Shown: positions 39,059-49,081, numbered from the stretch's first letter. The stretch: 64,000 bases of DNA from JTS-AC122 sp050246015 (GCA_050246015.1 JBFWWU010000002.1:62001-126000); one strand, 5' to 3'. The notes: generated by a model from the sequence alone, not told the origin. Made by a program: numbers and translations.

Positions 39059-39072
39059 AAAGGACGATCCCC

Positions 39073-39852
39073 ATGCCCCACGATTACATCCCCCGGCCCG
39101 ACGGCGACTTCTCCGCGTGGGCGAATCACTACAGCAAGGCCGTGCACGATTGGTGGGCGGCCCAGGGGCTTGACCCGACCGACCTCAAGCCGCTGGAAGA
39201 CGCGCTGGCGCTGTGGAACAAGGACTACGCGGCCCACGTCGCCGCGCGGGCGAAGGCCGAGGCCGCCGCCGCCGCGAAGCGCCACGCGCGGCACGGCTCC
39301 CCCACGAGCGGCGCGGGCGTCCCGCCCGTGATTCCCCCGCTGGAAGCGGAGGCCCGGCGCCTCGCGGCGTTCATCCAGGCGTACCCCACGACGACGGATG
39401 CCGACCGCGCGACGATCGGGATCACGGTGCGCGAGGGAGGGGGGGCGCCCGTCACGACGCCGACGACGCGCCCGCAGGCGGTCGTTCAGGCCGGGCAGCG
39501 CCTGACGCACACGCTGCGCCTCACGGACGAATCGACTCCGACCCGCCGCGCGCGGCCCCGGGGCGTGCTGGGCGCGGAGGTGTGGGTGAAACTGGTGGAG
39601 CCAAATGGCCAGATGGCAAGTGGTCAAATGGCCAAATCAGGGCAGGCGAACACGGCCTCATTCGACGCCGCGCGGTCGCTGGGCGACCCCGCCACGTTCG
39701 CGTTCCTCACGATGGCGACCAAGCCGAGCGTGACCGCCGAGTACCGCGCCGCCGACGGCGGCAAGACCGCCGTCTACATGCTCCGCTGGGTCAGCACGCG
39801 CGGCGAAAAGGGGCCGTGGTCGGACGTCACGACGGCGACGGTGGCGGCGTAA
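39073..39852 (+). CDS. Planctomycete fibronectin-III-like family protein, copy A
   Basis: 259 residues, no signal peptide. The N-terminal half is helical (DYIPRPDGDFSAWANHYSKA, DPTDLKPLEDALALWNKDYA, an Ala/Lys-rich helix). The C-terminal half is one Fn3-like beta domain: RLTHTLRLTDESTPTRRARP, GVLGAEVWVKL, YRAADGGKTAVYMLRWVSTRGEKGPWSD. It shares this order and many residues with the protein at 43678. It differs by a Gln/Ala/Ser insert (PNGQMASGQMAKSGQA) encoded by an octamer-like repeat. AAAGGA is placed eight bases before ATG 39073. The role is unknown; the family is intracellular by appearance, and there is no catalytic motif. Confidence 0.8.
   Translation: MPHDYIPRPDGDFSAWANHYSKAVHDWWAAQGLDPTDLKPLEDALALWNKDYAAHVAARAKAEAAAAAKRHARHGSPTSGAGVPPVIPPLEAEARRLAAFIQAYPTTTDADRATIGITVREGGGAPVTTPTTRPQAVVQAGQRLTHTLRLTDESTPTRRARPRGVLGAEVWVKLVEPNGQMASGQMAKSGQANTASFDAARSLGDPATFAFLTMATKPSVTAEYRAADGGKTAVYMLRWVSTRGEKGPWSDVTTATVAA
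39601..39645 (+). repeat. Octamer-like repeat inside a coding sequence
   Basis: Units CCAAATGG, CCAGATGG, CAAGTGGT, CAAATGG, CCAAATCA follow each other and encode PNGQMASGQMAKSG. The same type of unit lies at 22730-22812. The paralog at 43678 lacks this stretch. Confidence 0.7.
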
Positions 39853-39929
39853 AAATCCGCTGCGCGGGAAAGACGAAAACCGATGCCCAGCGGCTTCGCC
39901 CCAGCGGGGCGCCCCCCCACGGGCTGTAG

Positions 39930-39982
39930 CCACGGGTGAAGCCCGCGCTTGTATTTGGAGGGGGGGCGGGCGCAACCCGTGG
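39930..39982. terminator. Inverted repeat between convergent genes
   Basis: CCACGGGT (39930-39937) and ACCCGTGG (39975-39982) are perfect complements; smaller GC stems (CGGGCT / AGCCCG) lie around the left arm. It sits between the ends of copy A and the restriction-modification gene and could end both transcripts. Confidence 0.4.
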
Positions 39983-40043
39983 AAAACGTCTCCCCCGCGC
40001 GGGACTGCCACGGAGGGGCAGAGGGGACGACGGCGACGGTCAG

Positions 40044-43000
40044 TTACGCACCGGGCAAACCTTCGACGCCGTAGAGGGCGAAGACGGCTTTGTTGATGCG
40101 GTCCTCGTGGGCTTCGATGGCGGCCTCGTGCTGCTTGGTTTCGCGGTCGGAGAGTGTGGGTTGCCGGAGGGCGGCCTTGGCGTCCATGATGGCGCGGACG
40201 GACCCCTCGATCCGCTCGGCGAGTTTCTTGTCCTCGGCGGTCGTGGGGAGCTTGATGGGGATTTGCTCCATGAACTGCGGGAATGGTCGGTACCATCCGC
40301 CGCGAAGCGGCGTCGATACGGCTTTGAGATAGTCGCCAATAGGCCTGCTATTCAAGAGGCCCATGATGAAGAGAATGCGTGACCGGTACTTCGGCTGAAG
40401 GGTGATGCCGTAACCGCTGACAAAGGCGAATCTCCCCTTGTCATCAAGTGAGAACGTTGGATGCTCCACGATGTCCGGCACCAGTATTTTGGGGCTGCCC
40501 ATCACTTCAAGATTCTTCGGATAGACGTAGCGGTGCCACTCTGGGCCATCGACTTTGCCGTCCTCACGCCCGCGAAGCATTTTCTCGCACTCCTTCAAGT
40601 ACGCCCAAGTCGCCGGATACTTACTTTCGATTTCCGTCGCCAGAATCAGGTCGCCGGTTTTCGCGCCAACGGTGATGTATGGGACAAGCACAACCTTTGC
40701 GGTGTGCGCAACCTCATACCGACGCATGTGTTCGGCACCGAGAAATGGCAAGAGAAGGTCCGGTTCCAACTCCACCTCGCGGCCCAAATGTTCCGAGACA
40801 AAGCGAGTGCGTTGCTTGCCGACTCGATCAAGTACATAGACCGTGTTCGCGCTTGTCCGAATCCCTTGCGCCATGCGTTCGGCGATGTCAACAAGGCGTG
40901 TTTCGGTCGCCTTTTCCAACGCTCGCATGGCCCCGCCAAGGGCGGGTGGCACAATCAACCACGGGCCAGTGCCGGTCGGATGCTCAGCTTGAAAGAGTTG
41001 CACGCCGGGGACCGCGGCGCCACGCTCCGCAGCGGCAATCTGAGATGGACCGTCAGAGAGTTCGTCAATGCGCTCGACACTGAACTTCCCTCCCATATCT
41101 GGTTTGTTGGAGAGTACGTGAATGGCTGTGTAGATTGCGGCGTTGTTGAAAACCATCGTGTGAGTGAAGTCCACAACCGCCTTCAGGTGCTTCCCGTCAG
41201 CGATCAACTTCCGCAGGCCCGCGCCGTACTGGGCCTGCCAGAACTTGTGCGGCATGATGAACCCGAGCAATCCATCGGGGGCCAGCAGTTGCAGCGCCCG
41301 CTCGGTGAAGACCACGTAGATGTCGTAGTTGCCCTTGGCCGCGCTCTTGTACTTCCACTTGTAGTACTCGCACTCCTCCGGCGCCCACTTGTTGAGTTCC
41401 TGCACGCGGATGTACGGCGGGTTGCCGATGATGCCGTCAAACCCCGCTCGCCCCCGCTCCTTGACCGCCTGCGAATCGAGCAACCGCCCGAACCCGCGCG
41501 TGCGGCTGGCCCAGTCGAAGCGGTTGATACGGAAGGCGGTGTCGGCATCTTCGCCGAAGAGTTGCCGCCGGTGGAAGGAGGCAAAGGCGTCGTACCCCTC
41601 GTGGTCGATGAGCGAGTTGCCGCACTGGATGTTGTTGTCCAAGGAGGGCAGCAACTGACGCTCGACCCACAGGGTCGCCCAGTGCTCGGGCAACTTCGAT
41701 TCCAGCATCTTGAGGTACAGGGACATGACCGTGACCTCCACGGCCTGCTGGTCGATGTCCACACCGTGGATGCAGTGGGTCAGGAGGGCGGCCCGGAAGT
41801 CGGGGGCGAGGTACCAGCGTTCTTCCTTGTCCTGGAACGCCAGTTCCGCCTTCTTTTTGCGCCCCTTGCCCTTGGTCGCTTCGGCGAGGGCCGGAACGTG
41901 CGCCTTGGCGAGCGACGGGTCCTTGGCGATCTTGGCGAGGCAGTCGTCGAAGAGGTATTGCAGCGCGGCCACGAGGAATGAGCCGGAGCCGCAGGCGGGA
42001 TCGAGAATCTTCACGTCCAAGACTTCGGCGGGCGTCTTGCCCTGCACCTTCGGCCCGATGACGCGGCGGATGATGGAATCCACCACGAAGCGCGGCGTGT
42101 AGTACACGCCCCCCGCGTGGCGGACCTCCATCTTCTCTTCGACGGACGCCTGCCCACGCTTGACGACGATGGTGTTGCCAAGGAACCGCTCGTAGACGGT
42201 GCCGAGGATGTCGTCGCCGATGGCGGCAAAGTCCCACGGGCCGTCGGGCGGGTAGAGCGTCCGCGTGAAGTCGGCCAGCACGTTGCCATCGACCGACAAC
42301 TCCTCCGAGAAGTGGGGCTTGTAGAGGTAGCCGTTGTACTTGGCGTCGTAGTCGCGGAAGGTGGCGCACAGGGCGGTGTAGAACTCGCCGCCTTCCGTCC
42401 CGATCCGTTCGAGCATCTCGCGGAGCGCGCCGAAAGCGACGATGCCGCGGTCCTCGATGACGCGCATGAACACGAGGCGGTCCATGATGCGCTGGACGGC
42501 CTCGGTGAGTTTGGCCGCGCCGTGGAGCGTGTCGGCCTCGGGAAAGGCGGCTTTGTTGTCCTTGTAGATCGCGGCGGCAAAGTGGCGGCGGTGGGTGTCG
42601 AGATAGGCGAGGAAGACCTGATCGACCGGTTCGCCGCCCTTGAGGTCAATGAGCATCCGGTCCACGGTGCGGAGCCGCTTGCCCGCTTTGACCTTCTTGA
42701 TGGAGGCAAGCAGGCGTTCGAGCGAGCCGCCCTCGACGGCCTCGCGCGCGAACGCGGCGGTGATGGCGTCCCACTGCGATTCGTACTTGTCGTAGTCGAG
42801 CGCGAACTCCTTGACCAAGCCGCGCCGCGGGTCGCTAAAGATCGGCTTGAGCGTGGTGTCGTAGAGCCTGAACTGCTCGAAGTCGGTCAGGATGGCGAAG
42901 GGGATCGTGCTGTTCCAGGCGTACTGCTTGGCCTGAAAGATCGCGTCTTTATCATCGTCGATGTCGATGGCGGGCTTCTTGGCTTCCAAGATGAAGCGGG

Positions 43001-43268
43001 CGAACCCGCCGAGGCGGAACAGGTAATCGGGGCGGCGGCTGCGGAGCCCTCCTGAGTCCACCGTCTCGACGTTCTTCTCAATGATGACTTCGGATTCGGT
43101 CGGGCCGACGCCCTTGGTGTCGCCCACGTCCCAGCCCAAGGCTCGCCAGAAAGGATCAAGGAACTGCTGACGGATCTCCGCTTCCTTGGTGTCCTTGGAC
43201 TTGTACGCCTTGATGTGGGCGCGAAAGTTGGCGACGAGATCGGCGATGTTCACGCGGCGGTCGGGCAT
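40044..43268 (-). CDS. Type IIG restriction-modification enzyme, Eco57I-like
   Basis: 1074 residues combining nuclease, N6-adenine methyltransferase and target recognition in one chain. The N-terminal PD-(D/E)xK site is RRPDYLF (P80, D81) with ILEAKK (E95, K97). A helical connector spans ~200-370. Methyltransferase motif I is ILDPACGSGSFLVAAL (D423 on) and motif IV is IIGNPPYIRVQE (N616), the order of gamma-class amino-methyltransferases. The C-terminal part (about 780-1074) carries TaqI-type specificity features (LLPFLGAEHMRRY, YPKNLEVMGSPKILVPDI, FIMGLLNSRPIGDYLK). GGAG is five bases before ATG 43268. No separate specificity or helicase gene is nearby. It lies in reverse orientation between two paralogous plus-strand genes. 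Confidence 0.93.
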   Translation of the reverse strand: MPDRRVNIADLVANFRAHIKAYKSKDTKEAEIRQQFLDPFWRALGWDVGDTKGVGPTESEVIIEKNVETVDSGGLRSRRPDYLFRLGGFARFILEAKKPAIDIDDDKDAIFQAKQYAWNSTIPFAILTDFEQFRLYDTTLKPIFSDPRRGLVKEFALDYDKYESQWDAITAAFAREAVEGGSLERLLASIKKVKAGKRLRTVDRMLIDLKGGEPVDQVFLAYLDTHRRHFAAAIYKDNKAAFPEADTLHGAAKLTEAVQRIMDRLVFMRVIEDRGIVAFGALREMLERIGTEGGEFYTALCATFRDYDAKYNGYLYKPHFSEELSVDGNVLADFTRTLYPPDGPWDFAAIGDDILGTVYERFLGNTIVVKRGQASVEEKMEVRHAGGVYYTPRFVVDSIIRRVIGPKVQGKTPAEVLDVKILDPACGSGSFLVAALQYLFDDCLAKIAKDPSLAKAHVPALAEATKGKGRKKKAELAFQDKEERWYLAPDFRAALLTHCIHGVDIDQQAVEVTVMSLYLKMLESKLPEHWATLWVERQLLPSLDNNIQCGNSLIDHEGYDAFASFHRRQLFGEDADTAFRINRFDWASRTRGFGRLLDSQAVKERGRAGFDGIIGNPPYIRVQELNKWAPEECEYYKWKYKSAAKGNYDIYVVFTERALQLLAPDGLLGFIMPHKFWQAQYGAGLRKLIADGKHLKAVVDFTHTMVFNNAAIYTAIHVLSNKPDMGGKFSVERIDELSDGPSQIAAAERGAAVPGVQLFQAEHPTGTGPWLIVPPALGGAMRALEKATETRLVDIAERMAQGIRTSANTVYVLDRVGKQRTRFVSEHLGREVELEPDLLLPFLGAEHMRRYEVAHTAKVVLVPYITVGAKTGDLILATEIESKYPATWAYLKECEKMLRGREDGKVDGPEWHRYVYPKNLEVMGSPKILVPDIVEHPTFSLDDKGRFAFVSGYGITLQPKYRSRILFIMGLLNSRPIGDYLKAVSTPLRGGWYRPFPQFMEQIPIKLPTTAEDKKLAERIEGSVRAIMDAKAALRQPTLSDRETKQHEAAIEAHEDRINKAVFALYGVEGLPGA

Positions 43269-43677
43269 TTGGGCTCCAGCACGGGTGGGAGGGTACCACG
43301 CTTCGAGCAGAAATGCCGGGGCTGCCGCCCCTCCTTCCGCCGGTGCGGCGAGCACCACCCCCGCTCAAGGCACTCGGAGCGCACGACCAGCGCGGCGGGC
43401 GGTTCCCTTCCGGGCAGGGAGAGGTGCGGAGAGGGCGGCACGCCCTCTCTGCATCAGCGGCCCGACCACATATAGAGGATGCGGAGCGCTCCAACGCGCC
43501 CGGCAATCTGCCCAAAATCTCCGCGCGCTCGTGAAGTCGGCACCCGTGATCGCCGATGCGGGATGCAGTGCCCCCCGCGTGCCGCCCCCCCAATCGACGG
43601 CTCGGGTAGCGGTCGGGCGTTGCTCCTCGTCGGGGGGGCGAGCGGGCCGCCGAATCCAACAGCAAAGGTAGAAGAAC
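43269..43677. other. 409-base gap with two inverted repeats, upstream of copy B
   Basis: No gene seen. A 9-bp hairpin (GAGAGGGCG / CGCCCTCTC, 3-base loop) lies at 43429-43449. Long G/C arms (CGCCCCCCC at 43583-43591, GGGGGGGCG at 43632-43640) come just before the ribosome site of copy B. CATATAGAGG around 43470 is the only AT-rich spot and may be part of a promoter, but no -35 match was found. Confidence 0.5.
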
Positions 43678-44337
43678 ATGGCTGACTATTTGCCCGGACC
43701 GGACGCCGACTATCAGGCGTGGGTGACCAACTTCGTCACCTATGCCAACGCGAACTTGGCCGCCCTCGGCCTGGTCGCGGCGGACATGACGCCCGTCACC
43801 ACGAATCAAACCACCTTCAACACCAACTTCGCCGCGCACATCGCCGCCAAGGCCGCGGCCCAGGCCGCCAAGCAGAGCAAGGACGAGTCGCGGTCGGGCC
43901 TGACCGCCGCGATCCGGCCCCTCGTGCGCCGCTTGCAGGCGTCCACGGTGGTCAGCGATGCCGAGAAGGCGTCGCTGGGCATCACCGTGGCCCAGCAGCC
44001 GGGGCCGATCGGCCCGCCGACCACCGCGCCCATCTGCTCCATCGAGTGCGGGGCTCGCCTCCAGCACACGCTCCGCTTCGTGGACGAAACCACTCCGACC
44101 CGCAAGGCCAAGCCCGCGGGCGTGCTCGGCGTCGAGATCTGGAACAAGGTCGGCGAGACGCCGCCCGCCAACGAGAGCGAACTGCGCTTCGTCGCGGTCG
44201 ATACCAACGCGCCGTATGTGCTCAACTTCCCCGCCGCCGACGGCGGCAAGACCGCGTATTACTGGATGCGCTGGGTGTCGCCCACCGGCGAGCGCGGGCC
44301 GTGGGGCGAGCAGAGCCAGGCGACGATCGCGGCGTGA
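43678..44337 (+). CDS. Planctomycete fibronectin-III-like family protein, copy B
   Basis: 219 residues, no signal peptide. Same plan as the protein at 39073: MADYLPGPDADYQAWVTNFV, helical TPVTTNQTTFNTNFAAHIAAK, KDESRSGLTAAIRPLVRRLQA, DAEKASLGITV, then the Fn3-like domain LQHTLRFVDETTPTRKAKPA, GVLGVEIWNKVG, DGGKTAYYWMRWVSPTGERG. AAAGG lies nine bases before the ATG. It looks full-length and unrepeated, so it is probably closer to the ancestral form than copy A. The function is unknown. Confidence 0.82.
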   Translation: MADYLPGPDADYQAWVTNFVTYANANLAALGLVAADMTPVTTNQTTFNTNFAAHIAAKAAAQAAKQSKDESRSGLTAAIRPLVRRLQASTVVSDAEKASLGITVAQQPGPIGPPTTAPICSIECGARLQHTLRFVDETTPTRKAKPAGVLGVEIWNKVGETPPANESELRFVAVDTNAPYVLNFPAADGGKTAYYWMRWVSPTGERGPWGEQSQATIAA

Positions 44338-44372
44338 TGCGCTGACTCCCCACAACTGAATAGGAACCACCG

Positions 44373-44398
44373 ACGGCCCCGGCACACGCGGGGGCCGT
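44373..44398 (+). terminator. Hairpin after copy B
   Basis: ACGGCCCC / GGGGCCGT with a ten-base loop, followed by TGTCGTTCCG, 35 bases after the stop codon. Confidence 0.55.
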
Positions 44399-44476
44399 TG
44401 TCGTTCCGCCAGCGAGCGGACGGCGCGGGGCTCGGGTTGATCATCGACCGTGCCTCCCGGCGCCAGATTGAACGCG

Positions 44477-44504
44477 AGCGGCCCCGGCATTTGCCGGGGC
44501 CGCT
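44477..44504. terminator. Strong 13-bp hairpin between convergent genes
   Basis: AGCGGCCCCGGCA and TGCCGGGGCCGCT pair perfectly around a two-base TT loop. It lies 63 bases from the groEL stop and is the likely shared terminator of groEL and the Fn3-like gene. Confidence 0.6.
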
Positions 44505-44567
44505 TGGGTTGTATCAGGAACTTCTCGCGGCGGTCGCGTCGCGAGCCGCCGGGCCCGCTACACGGGC

Positions 44568-46205
<1,638 letters not shown>

Positions 46206-46325
46206 GTTCTGTGTTCCTTTGTGATGTATGTTGCTTGCTTGGTTCGTTGGTTGAATGCTGTTATGAGTTAGGCGTTGAGGCACTCGGCGTTCGACGCTCG
46301 GCGCAAGTCCCTCATCCCGGATCCC

Positions 46326-46529
46326 TCACCCGATCTTGATCCACGCCACGTCGGCGGAGTCGATGATGTACACGTGCTTCCCGTCGGTGAGTTTGACGAG
46401 GTGGTCCGGCTCGTCGGGAAGGAGCATCGCGTTGGTCACGATGCACTTCTCGGCGTGCACGAAGAACAGCACAGCGTCACGCTTGCCGTTGAGTTCACGC
46501 AGGGATTGGCGGAGTTGATCGATGGTCAT
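46326..46529 (-). CDS. Small protein between groES and groEL (67 residues)
   Basis: Sequence TIDQLRQSLRELNGKRDAVL, FFVHAEKCIVTNAML, DEPDHLVKLTDGKHVYIIDS, ADVAWIKIG. The layout is a helix followed by beta strands, which looks like a small folded domain rather than chance. I do not recognise the family. ATG 46529 is the first plausible start; no strong ribosome site. It lies 89 bases after groES and 120 bases before groEL in the same direction, so it may belong to the chaperonin transcript. Confidence 0.55.
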   Translation of the reverse strand: MTIDQLRQSLRELNGKRDAVLFFVHAEKCIVTNAMLLPDEPDHLVKLTDGKHVYIIDSADVAWIKIG

Positions 46530-46547
46530 GGGGAAGGATCGAAGGAT

Positions 46548-46592
46548 CGGAGCCACGGAGGGAAACGAAATCAAGAGCCCTTCGTGGCTCCG
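46548..46592 (-). promoter_or_regulatory. Inverted repeat between groES and the 67-residue gene
   Basis: CGGAGCCACG and CGTGGCTCCG are 10-bp perfect arms around a 25-base loop. Further GAAGCCACG-like copies lie next to it (to 46615). It may attenuate read-through from groES to the downstream genes or protect the groES end of the mRNA. Confidence 0.45.
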
Positions 46593-46618
46593 TGGCTTCG
46601 TCCCTACGTGGCTTTCCG

Positions 46619-46960
46619 TCAGTCAATAATCGCTAGCACTTCATCCTCGCTCATCACGAGCAGTTCCTTGTCGCCGAGCTTCACCTCGGTGCCGGCGTAC
46701 GACGAGAAGATGATGCGGTCGCCCTTCCTGACGGTCAGCGGGACGAGTTCGCCGGTATCGGTGTTGACCGTGCCCGTGCCGACGGCCTCGACGACCCCCG
46801 TCTTCGGACGGTCCTTGGACTTCTCGGGCAGGAAGATGCCCGATTCGGTCTTGGTCTCGGCCTCATCGCGGCGGACCAGGATCTTGTCGTGAAGCGGGCG
46901 GATCGTGGCGCTGCTGGAAGCGCTGGACTTGGGTGCGGTGGCGGTTGCGGACTTGGCCAT
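46619..46960 (-). CDS. groES: 10-kDa co-chaperonin GroES
   Basis: 113 residues with a polar, Ala/Ser/Thr-rich extension of about 18 residues before the usual start (TIRPLHDKILVRRDEAE). The mobile loop is TESGIFLPEKSKDRPKTG, followed by VVEAVGTGTVN, KGDRIIFSSYAGTEVKL and the end EDEVLAIID, all family hallmarks. GAGGAGC precedes the ATG. It caps the GroEL ring. No CIRCE-like TTAGCACTC repeat is visible upstream, so HrcA control is not suggested. Confidence 0.97.
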   Translation of the reverse strand: MAKSATATAPKSSASSSATIRPLHDKILVRRDEAETKTESGIFLPEKSKDRPKTGVVEAVGTGTVNTDTGELVPLTVRKGDRIIFSSYAGTEVKLGDKELLVMSEDEVLAIID

Positions 46961-47045
46961 GTCTAAAAGCTCCTCAATGAGTCGGTGAAACGAGAAACAA
47001 CATCCGGCCGAGCGGGACAGCCGCTTGACCGGCTGGTCAGCAGTG

Positions 47046-47606
47046 TCAGGTGCGGGGGCCCGGCCAGCGATCTTGGTAGAACCTCGCCAGGCACCGGCGA
47101 AGAACATCGAGCATCCGCTCCAGATCGGCGGCGGACCGATCCACCACCGCGAACGCCCCGCAGCGCAGCGCCGCCGAGACATGCCGGCAATCGTCGCGGT
47201 GCGTCCGGGCCGATTTCACAATCACCGTCGGCGGGGGTGAATCCAGGCGGCGCAGCAGTTCGAGCAGACGCGGGCCGGCCTCTTCGGATTCAATCGGCTT
47301 GGCCGGGCGATCTGTGGCGTCAGGCCCCGGTTCGTCCAGCGGGAGCCCCATATCGACGACCGCGATGTGGACCGGGAGCGTCCGGATGACCTTTTCGGCC
47401 TCGCGAGCCGAGCGAGCCCGCACCGAACGGATCCCCATGGGTTCCAGCAGGCACGGCAGGCGGTCGGCCCAGGAGTCGTGGCGCCACGAGCCGTACGAGA
47501 TCAGCAGGTTCAGGCGCCCGCCCGCAAAGCGATCATGGCGCGCCGAACCCGGGCCCTCCCCGATCGGCGGCTGGTCGTTTCCGGAATGTGAACGTACCGA
47601 CACCAT
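47046..47606 (-). CDS. Stand-alone receiver-like domain protein
   Basis: 186 residues. LNLLISYGSWRHDSWADRLP, HIAVVDMGLPLDE with a phospho-acceptor-like Asp, PPPTVIVKSARTHRDD and FAVVDRSAADLERML look like the five strands of a receiver domain, but several key residues differ from the consensus: no acidic pair at the first strand, and the switch Thr is replaced by Ser or Lys. It may be a degenerate receiver. It lies 85 bases upstream of groES in the same direction. The longer open frame that runs up into rpmB is not used. Confidence 0.55.
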   Translation of the reverse strand: MVSVRSHSGNDQPPIGEGPGSARHDRFAGGRLNLLISYGSWRHDSWADRLPCLLEPMGIRSVRARSAREAEKVIRTLPVHIAVVDMGLPLDEPGPDATDRPAKPIESEEAGPRLLELLRRLDSPPPTVIVKSARTHRDDCRHVSAALRCGAFAVVDRSAADLERMLDVLRRCLARFYQDRWPGPRT

Positions 47607-47790
47607 CGCCGGGAGCAATGGCAAGCCGTGTGCCTGAAAAACACGGAGCAGATGCCGGCAAACATGATCGTCATGGGGTTTTTTGCCGCTTGGCAGGCCC
47701 GAAACCTGAGTGAAACGGCAGACGCCGGGTCGATGCACCCACACGCGGGTGCCAATTCGGCATCCTAACGCGATCCAATCGCGGTGCATG

Positions 47791-47815
47791 AAAAAACCGG
47801 ACCTGAAGCCCGGTT
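47791..47815 (-). terminator. Intrinsic terminator after rpmB
   Basis: On the minus strand AACCGG, a nine-base loop and CCGGTT are followed by a run of four further T (six T in all). It lies 25 bases after the rpmB stop, a textbook position and shape. Confidence 0.8.
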
Positions 47816-47839
47816 CTTGATCGGTACGAGAGCCGGAAA

Positions 47840-48124
47840 TCAGTGGTGTCCGGCGGCGGCCTTTTTCTGCTGGGCGGTGTACCCGTACTTGCGTTTGAGC
47901 GGCTTGACCACCAGTCCCGCCTTGATCGCGCGGGTCGAGGCCTTGATGCGGGTAGGGACGCCGTCGATGACCGCGGTCACGTCCTGCAAGTTGGGGCGGA
48001 ACTGCCGGCGGGTGATGCCGGTGGGCTTGAGGCCGAAGCCGCCCTTGCTGATCTTCTGACCGCGGTACACGCGCGACTTTCCGTAGGTCGTTCGCTTGCC
48101 GGTAAAATGGCACTGGTATGGCAT
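47840..48124 (-). CDS. rpmB: 50S ribosomal protein bL28
   Basis: 94 residues. PYQCHFTGKRTTYGKSR matches the bL28 start (CxxTGK), followed by KGGFGLKPTGITRRQFRPN, VTAVIDGVPTRIKASTRAIK and the end VVKPLKRKYGYTAQQKK. It binds 23S rRNA in the large subunit. The gene is single and has its own intrinsic terminator. Confidence 0.95.
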   Translation of the reverse strand: MPYQCHFTGKRTTYGKSRVYRGQKISKGGFGLKPTGITRRQFRPNLQDVTAVIDGVPTRIKASTRAIKAGLVVKPLKRKYGYTAQQKKAAAGHH

Positions 48125-48238
48125 GGAGAGGCTCCGCAAGAGACAAAATTGGCCCGAAGTATAGGCAAATCGCGCGGAAAGGCAATCCAGCACCGATCGT
48201 GCCTCCATCCAGCATCGCCCGGATTACCGCTTGCACGT

Positions 48239-49024
48239 CTATGGGTAATCCTGCCGCGTGGACCGGATCACGACGTCCGCGATATTGACCCGGGCGGGAA
48301 GCCCGAGGATCGAGGTCACAAGTTGCCCGATGTCGTCGGGCTCGAGGACGGGGCCGATCTTGTCCATGAACGCGCCGAACGCCGACGGGTCGTATCCCGC
48401 GACGCTCTGGAACTCGCTGCGCACGACCGCGGGTTCGACGACGCTGACCCGGATGCCTTTCGGGCCGATCTCGCGGCGCAGCGCCTCGGCGAGCGAGTGC
48501 AGGCCGAACTTGGTTGAGCCGTACATCGAGGAGAACGGCGAGATGTGCCGCCCCACGACGGACCCGATGCAGACGATGTCGCGCGGCGTGCGGACCCACG
48601 CCTCGCCGCCGGGCTGCGAGGCATCCAACGCCGCGACCATCCGGCGCGCGGCCTCGCGCATCAGCCTAGCCGCCCCCAAGAGGTTGGTCCGGATCATTTC
48701 TTCCCACTGGGCGGTGTCGGAATCGAAGAGCGAACCCTTCAGACCGCGGCCCGCGTTCACGACGACGGCGTCCGGGGCCGCGCCCCATTCACGCGCCGGC
48801 ACGTCGAACATGGCCCGCACCACCGCTTCGTCAGAGGCGTCGCCCGCGACCACGCACGCCCGCGCCGGCTTGAGATCGCTCGCCAGCGACTCCAGCCGAT
48901 CGCGCCGACGGGCGTTGAGAACGACCCGCGCGCCCGCGGCGGCGGCGGAGCGAGCGATCGACTCGCCGATCCCGCTGCTGGCGCCGGTCACAAGCACGAC
49001 TCGACCATGTAGGAGTGGATTCAT
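48239..49024 (-). CDS. Short-chain dehydrogenase/reductase
   Basis: 261 residues, classical SDR. The cofactor loop is VLVTGASSGIGESIAR, followed by NARRRDRLES (Arg residues suggesting NADP), VVNAGRG, the catalytic Ser in IVCIGSVVG, YGSTK (Tyr and Lys), and VSVVEPAVVRSEF. The substrate is unknown. ATG 49024 gives the usual length; the only upstream option is a TTG. Its end is 114 bases from rpmB. Confidence 0.92.
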   Translation of the reverse strand: MNPLLHGRVVLVTGASSGIGESIARSAAAAGARVVLNARRRDRLESLASDLKPARACVVAGDASDEAVVRAMFDVPAREWGAAPDAVVVNAGRGLKGSLFDSDTAQWEEMIRTNLLGAARLMREAARRMVAALDASQPGGEAWVRTPRDIVCIGSVVGRHISPFSSMYGSTKFGLHSLAEALRREIGPKGIRVSVVEPAVVRSEFQSVAGYDPSAFGAFMDKIGPVLEPDDIGQLVTSILGLPARVNIADVVIRSTRQDYP

Positions 49025-49081
49025 CGTGAGAGGCGTCGCGAACAAGCGCCCGGCCGGGCCATCCGTTCAAGCGTTACTCGT

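Noticed and set aside
46961..47045. Search for a CIRCE heat-shock element upstream of groES
   Set aside because: No TTAGCACTC / GAGTGCTAA-like pair is visible here or before groEL.
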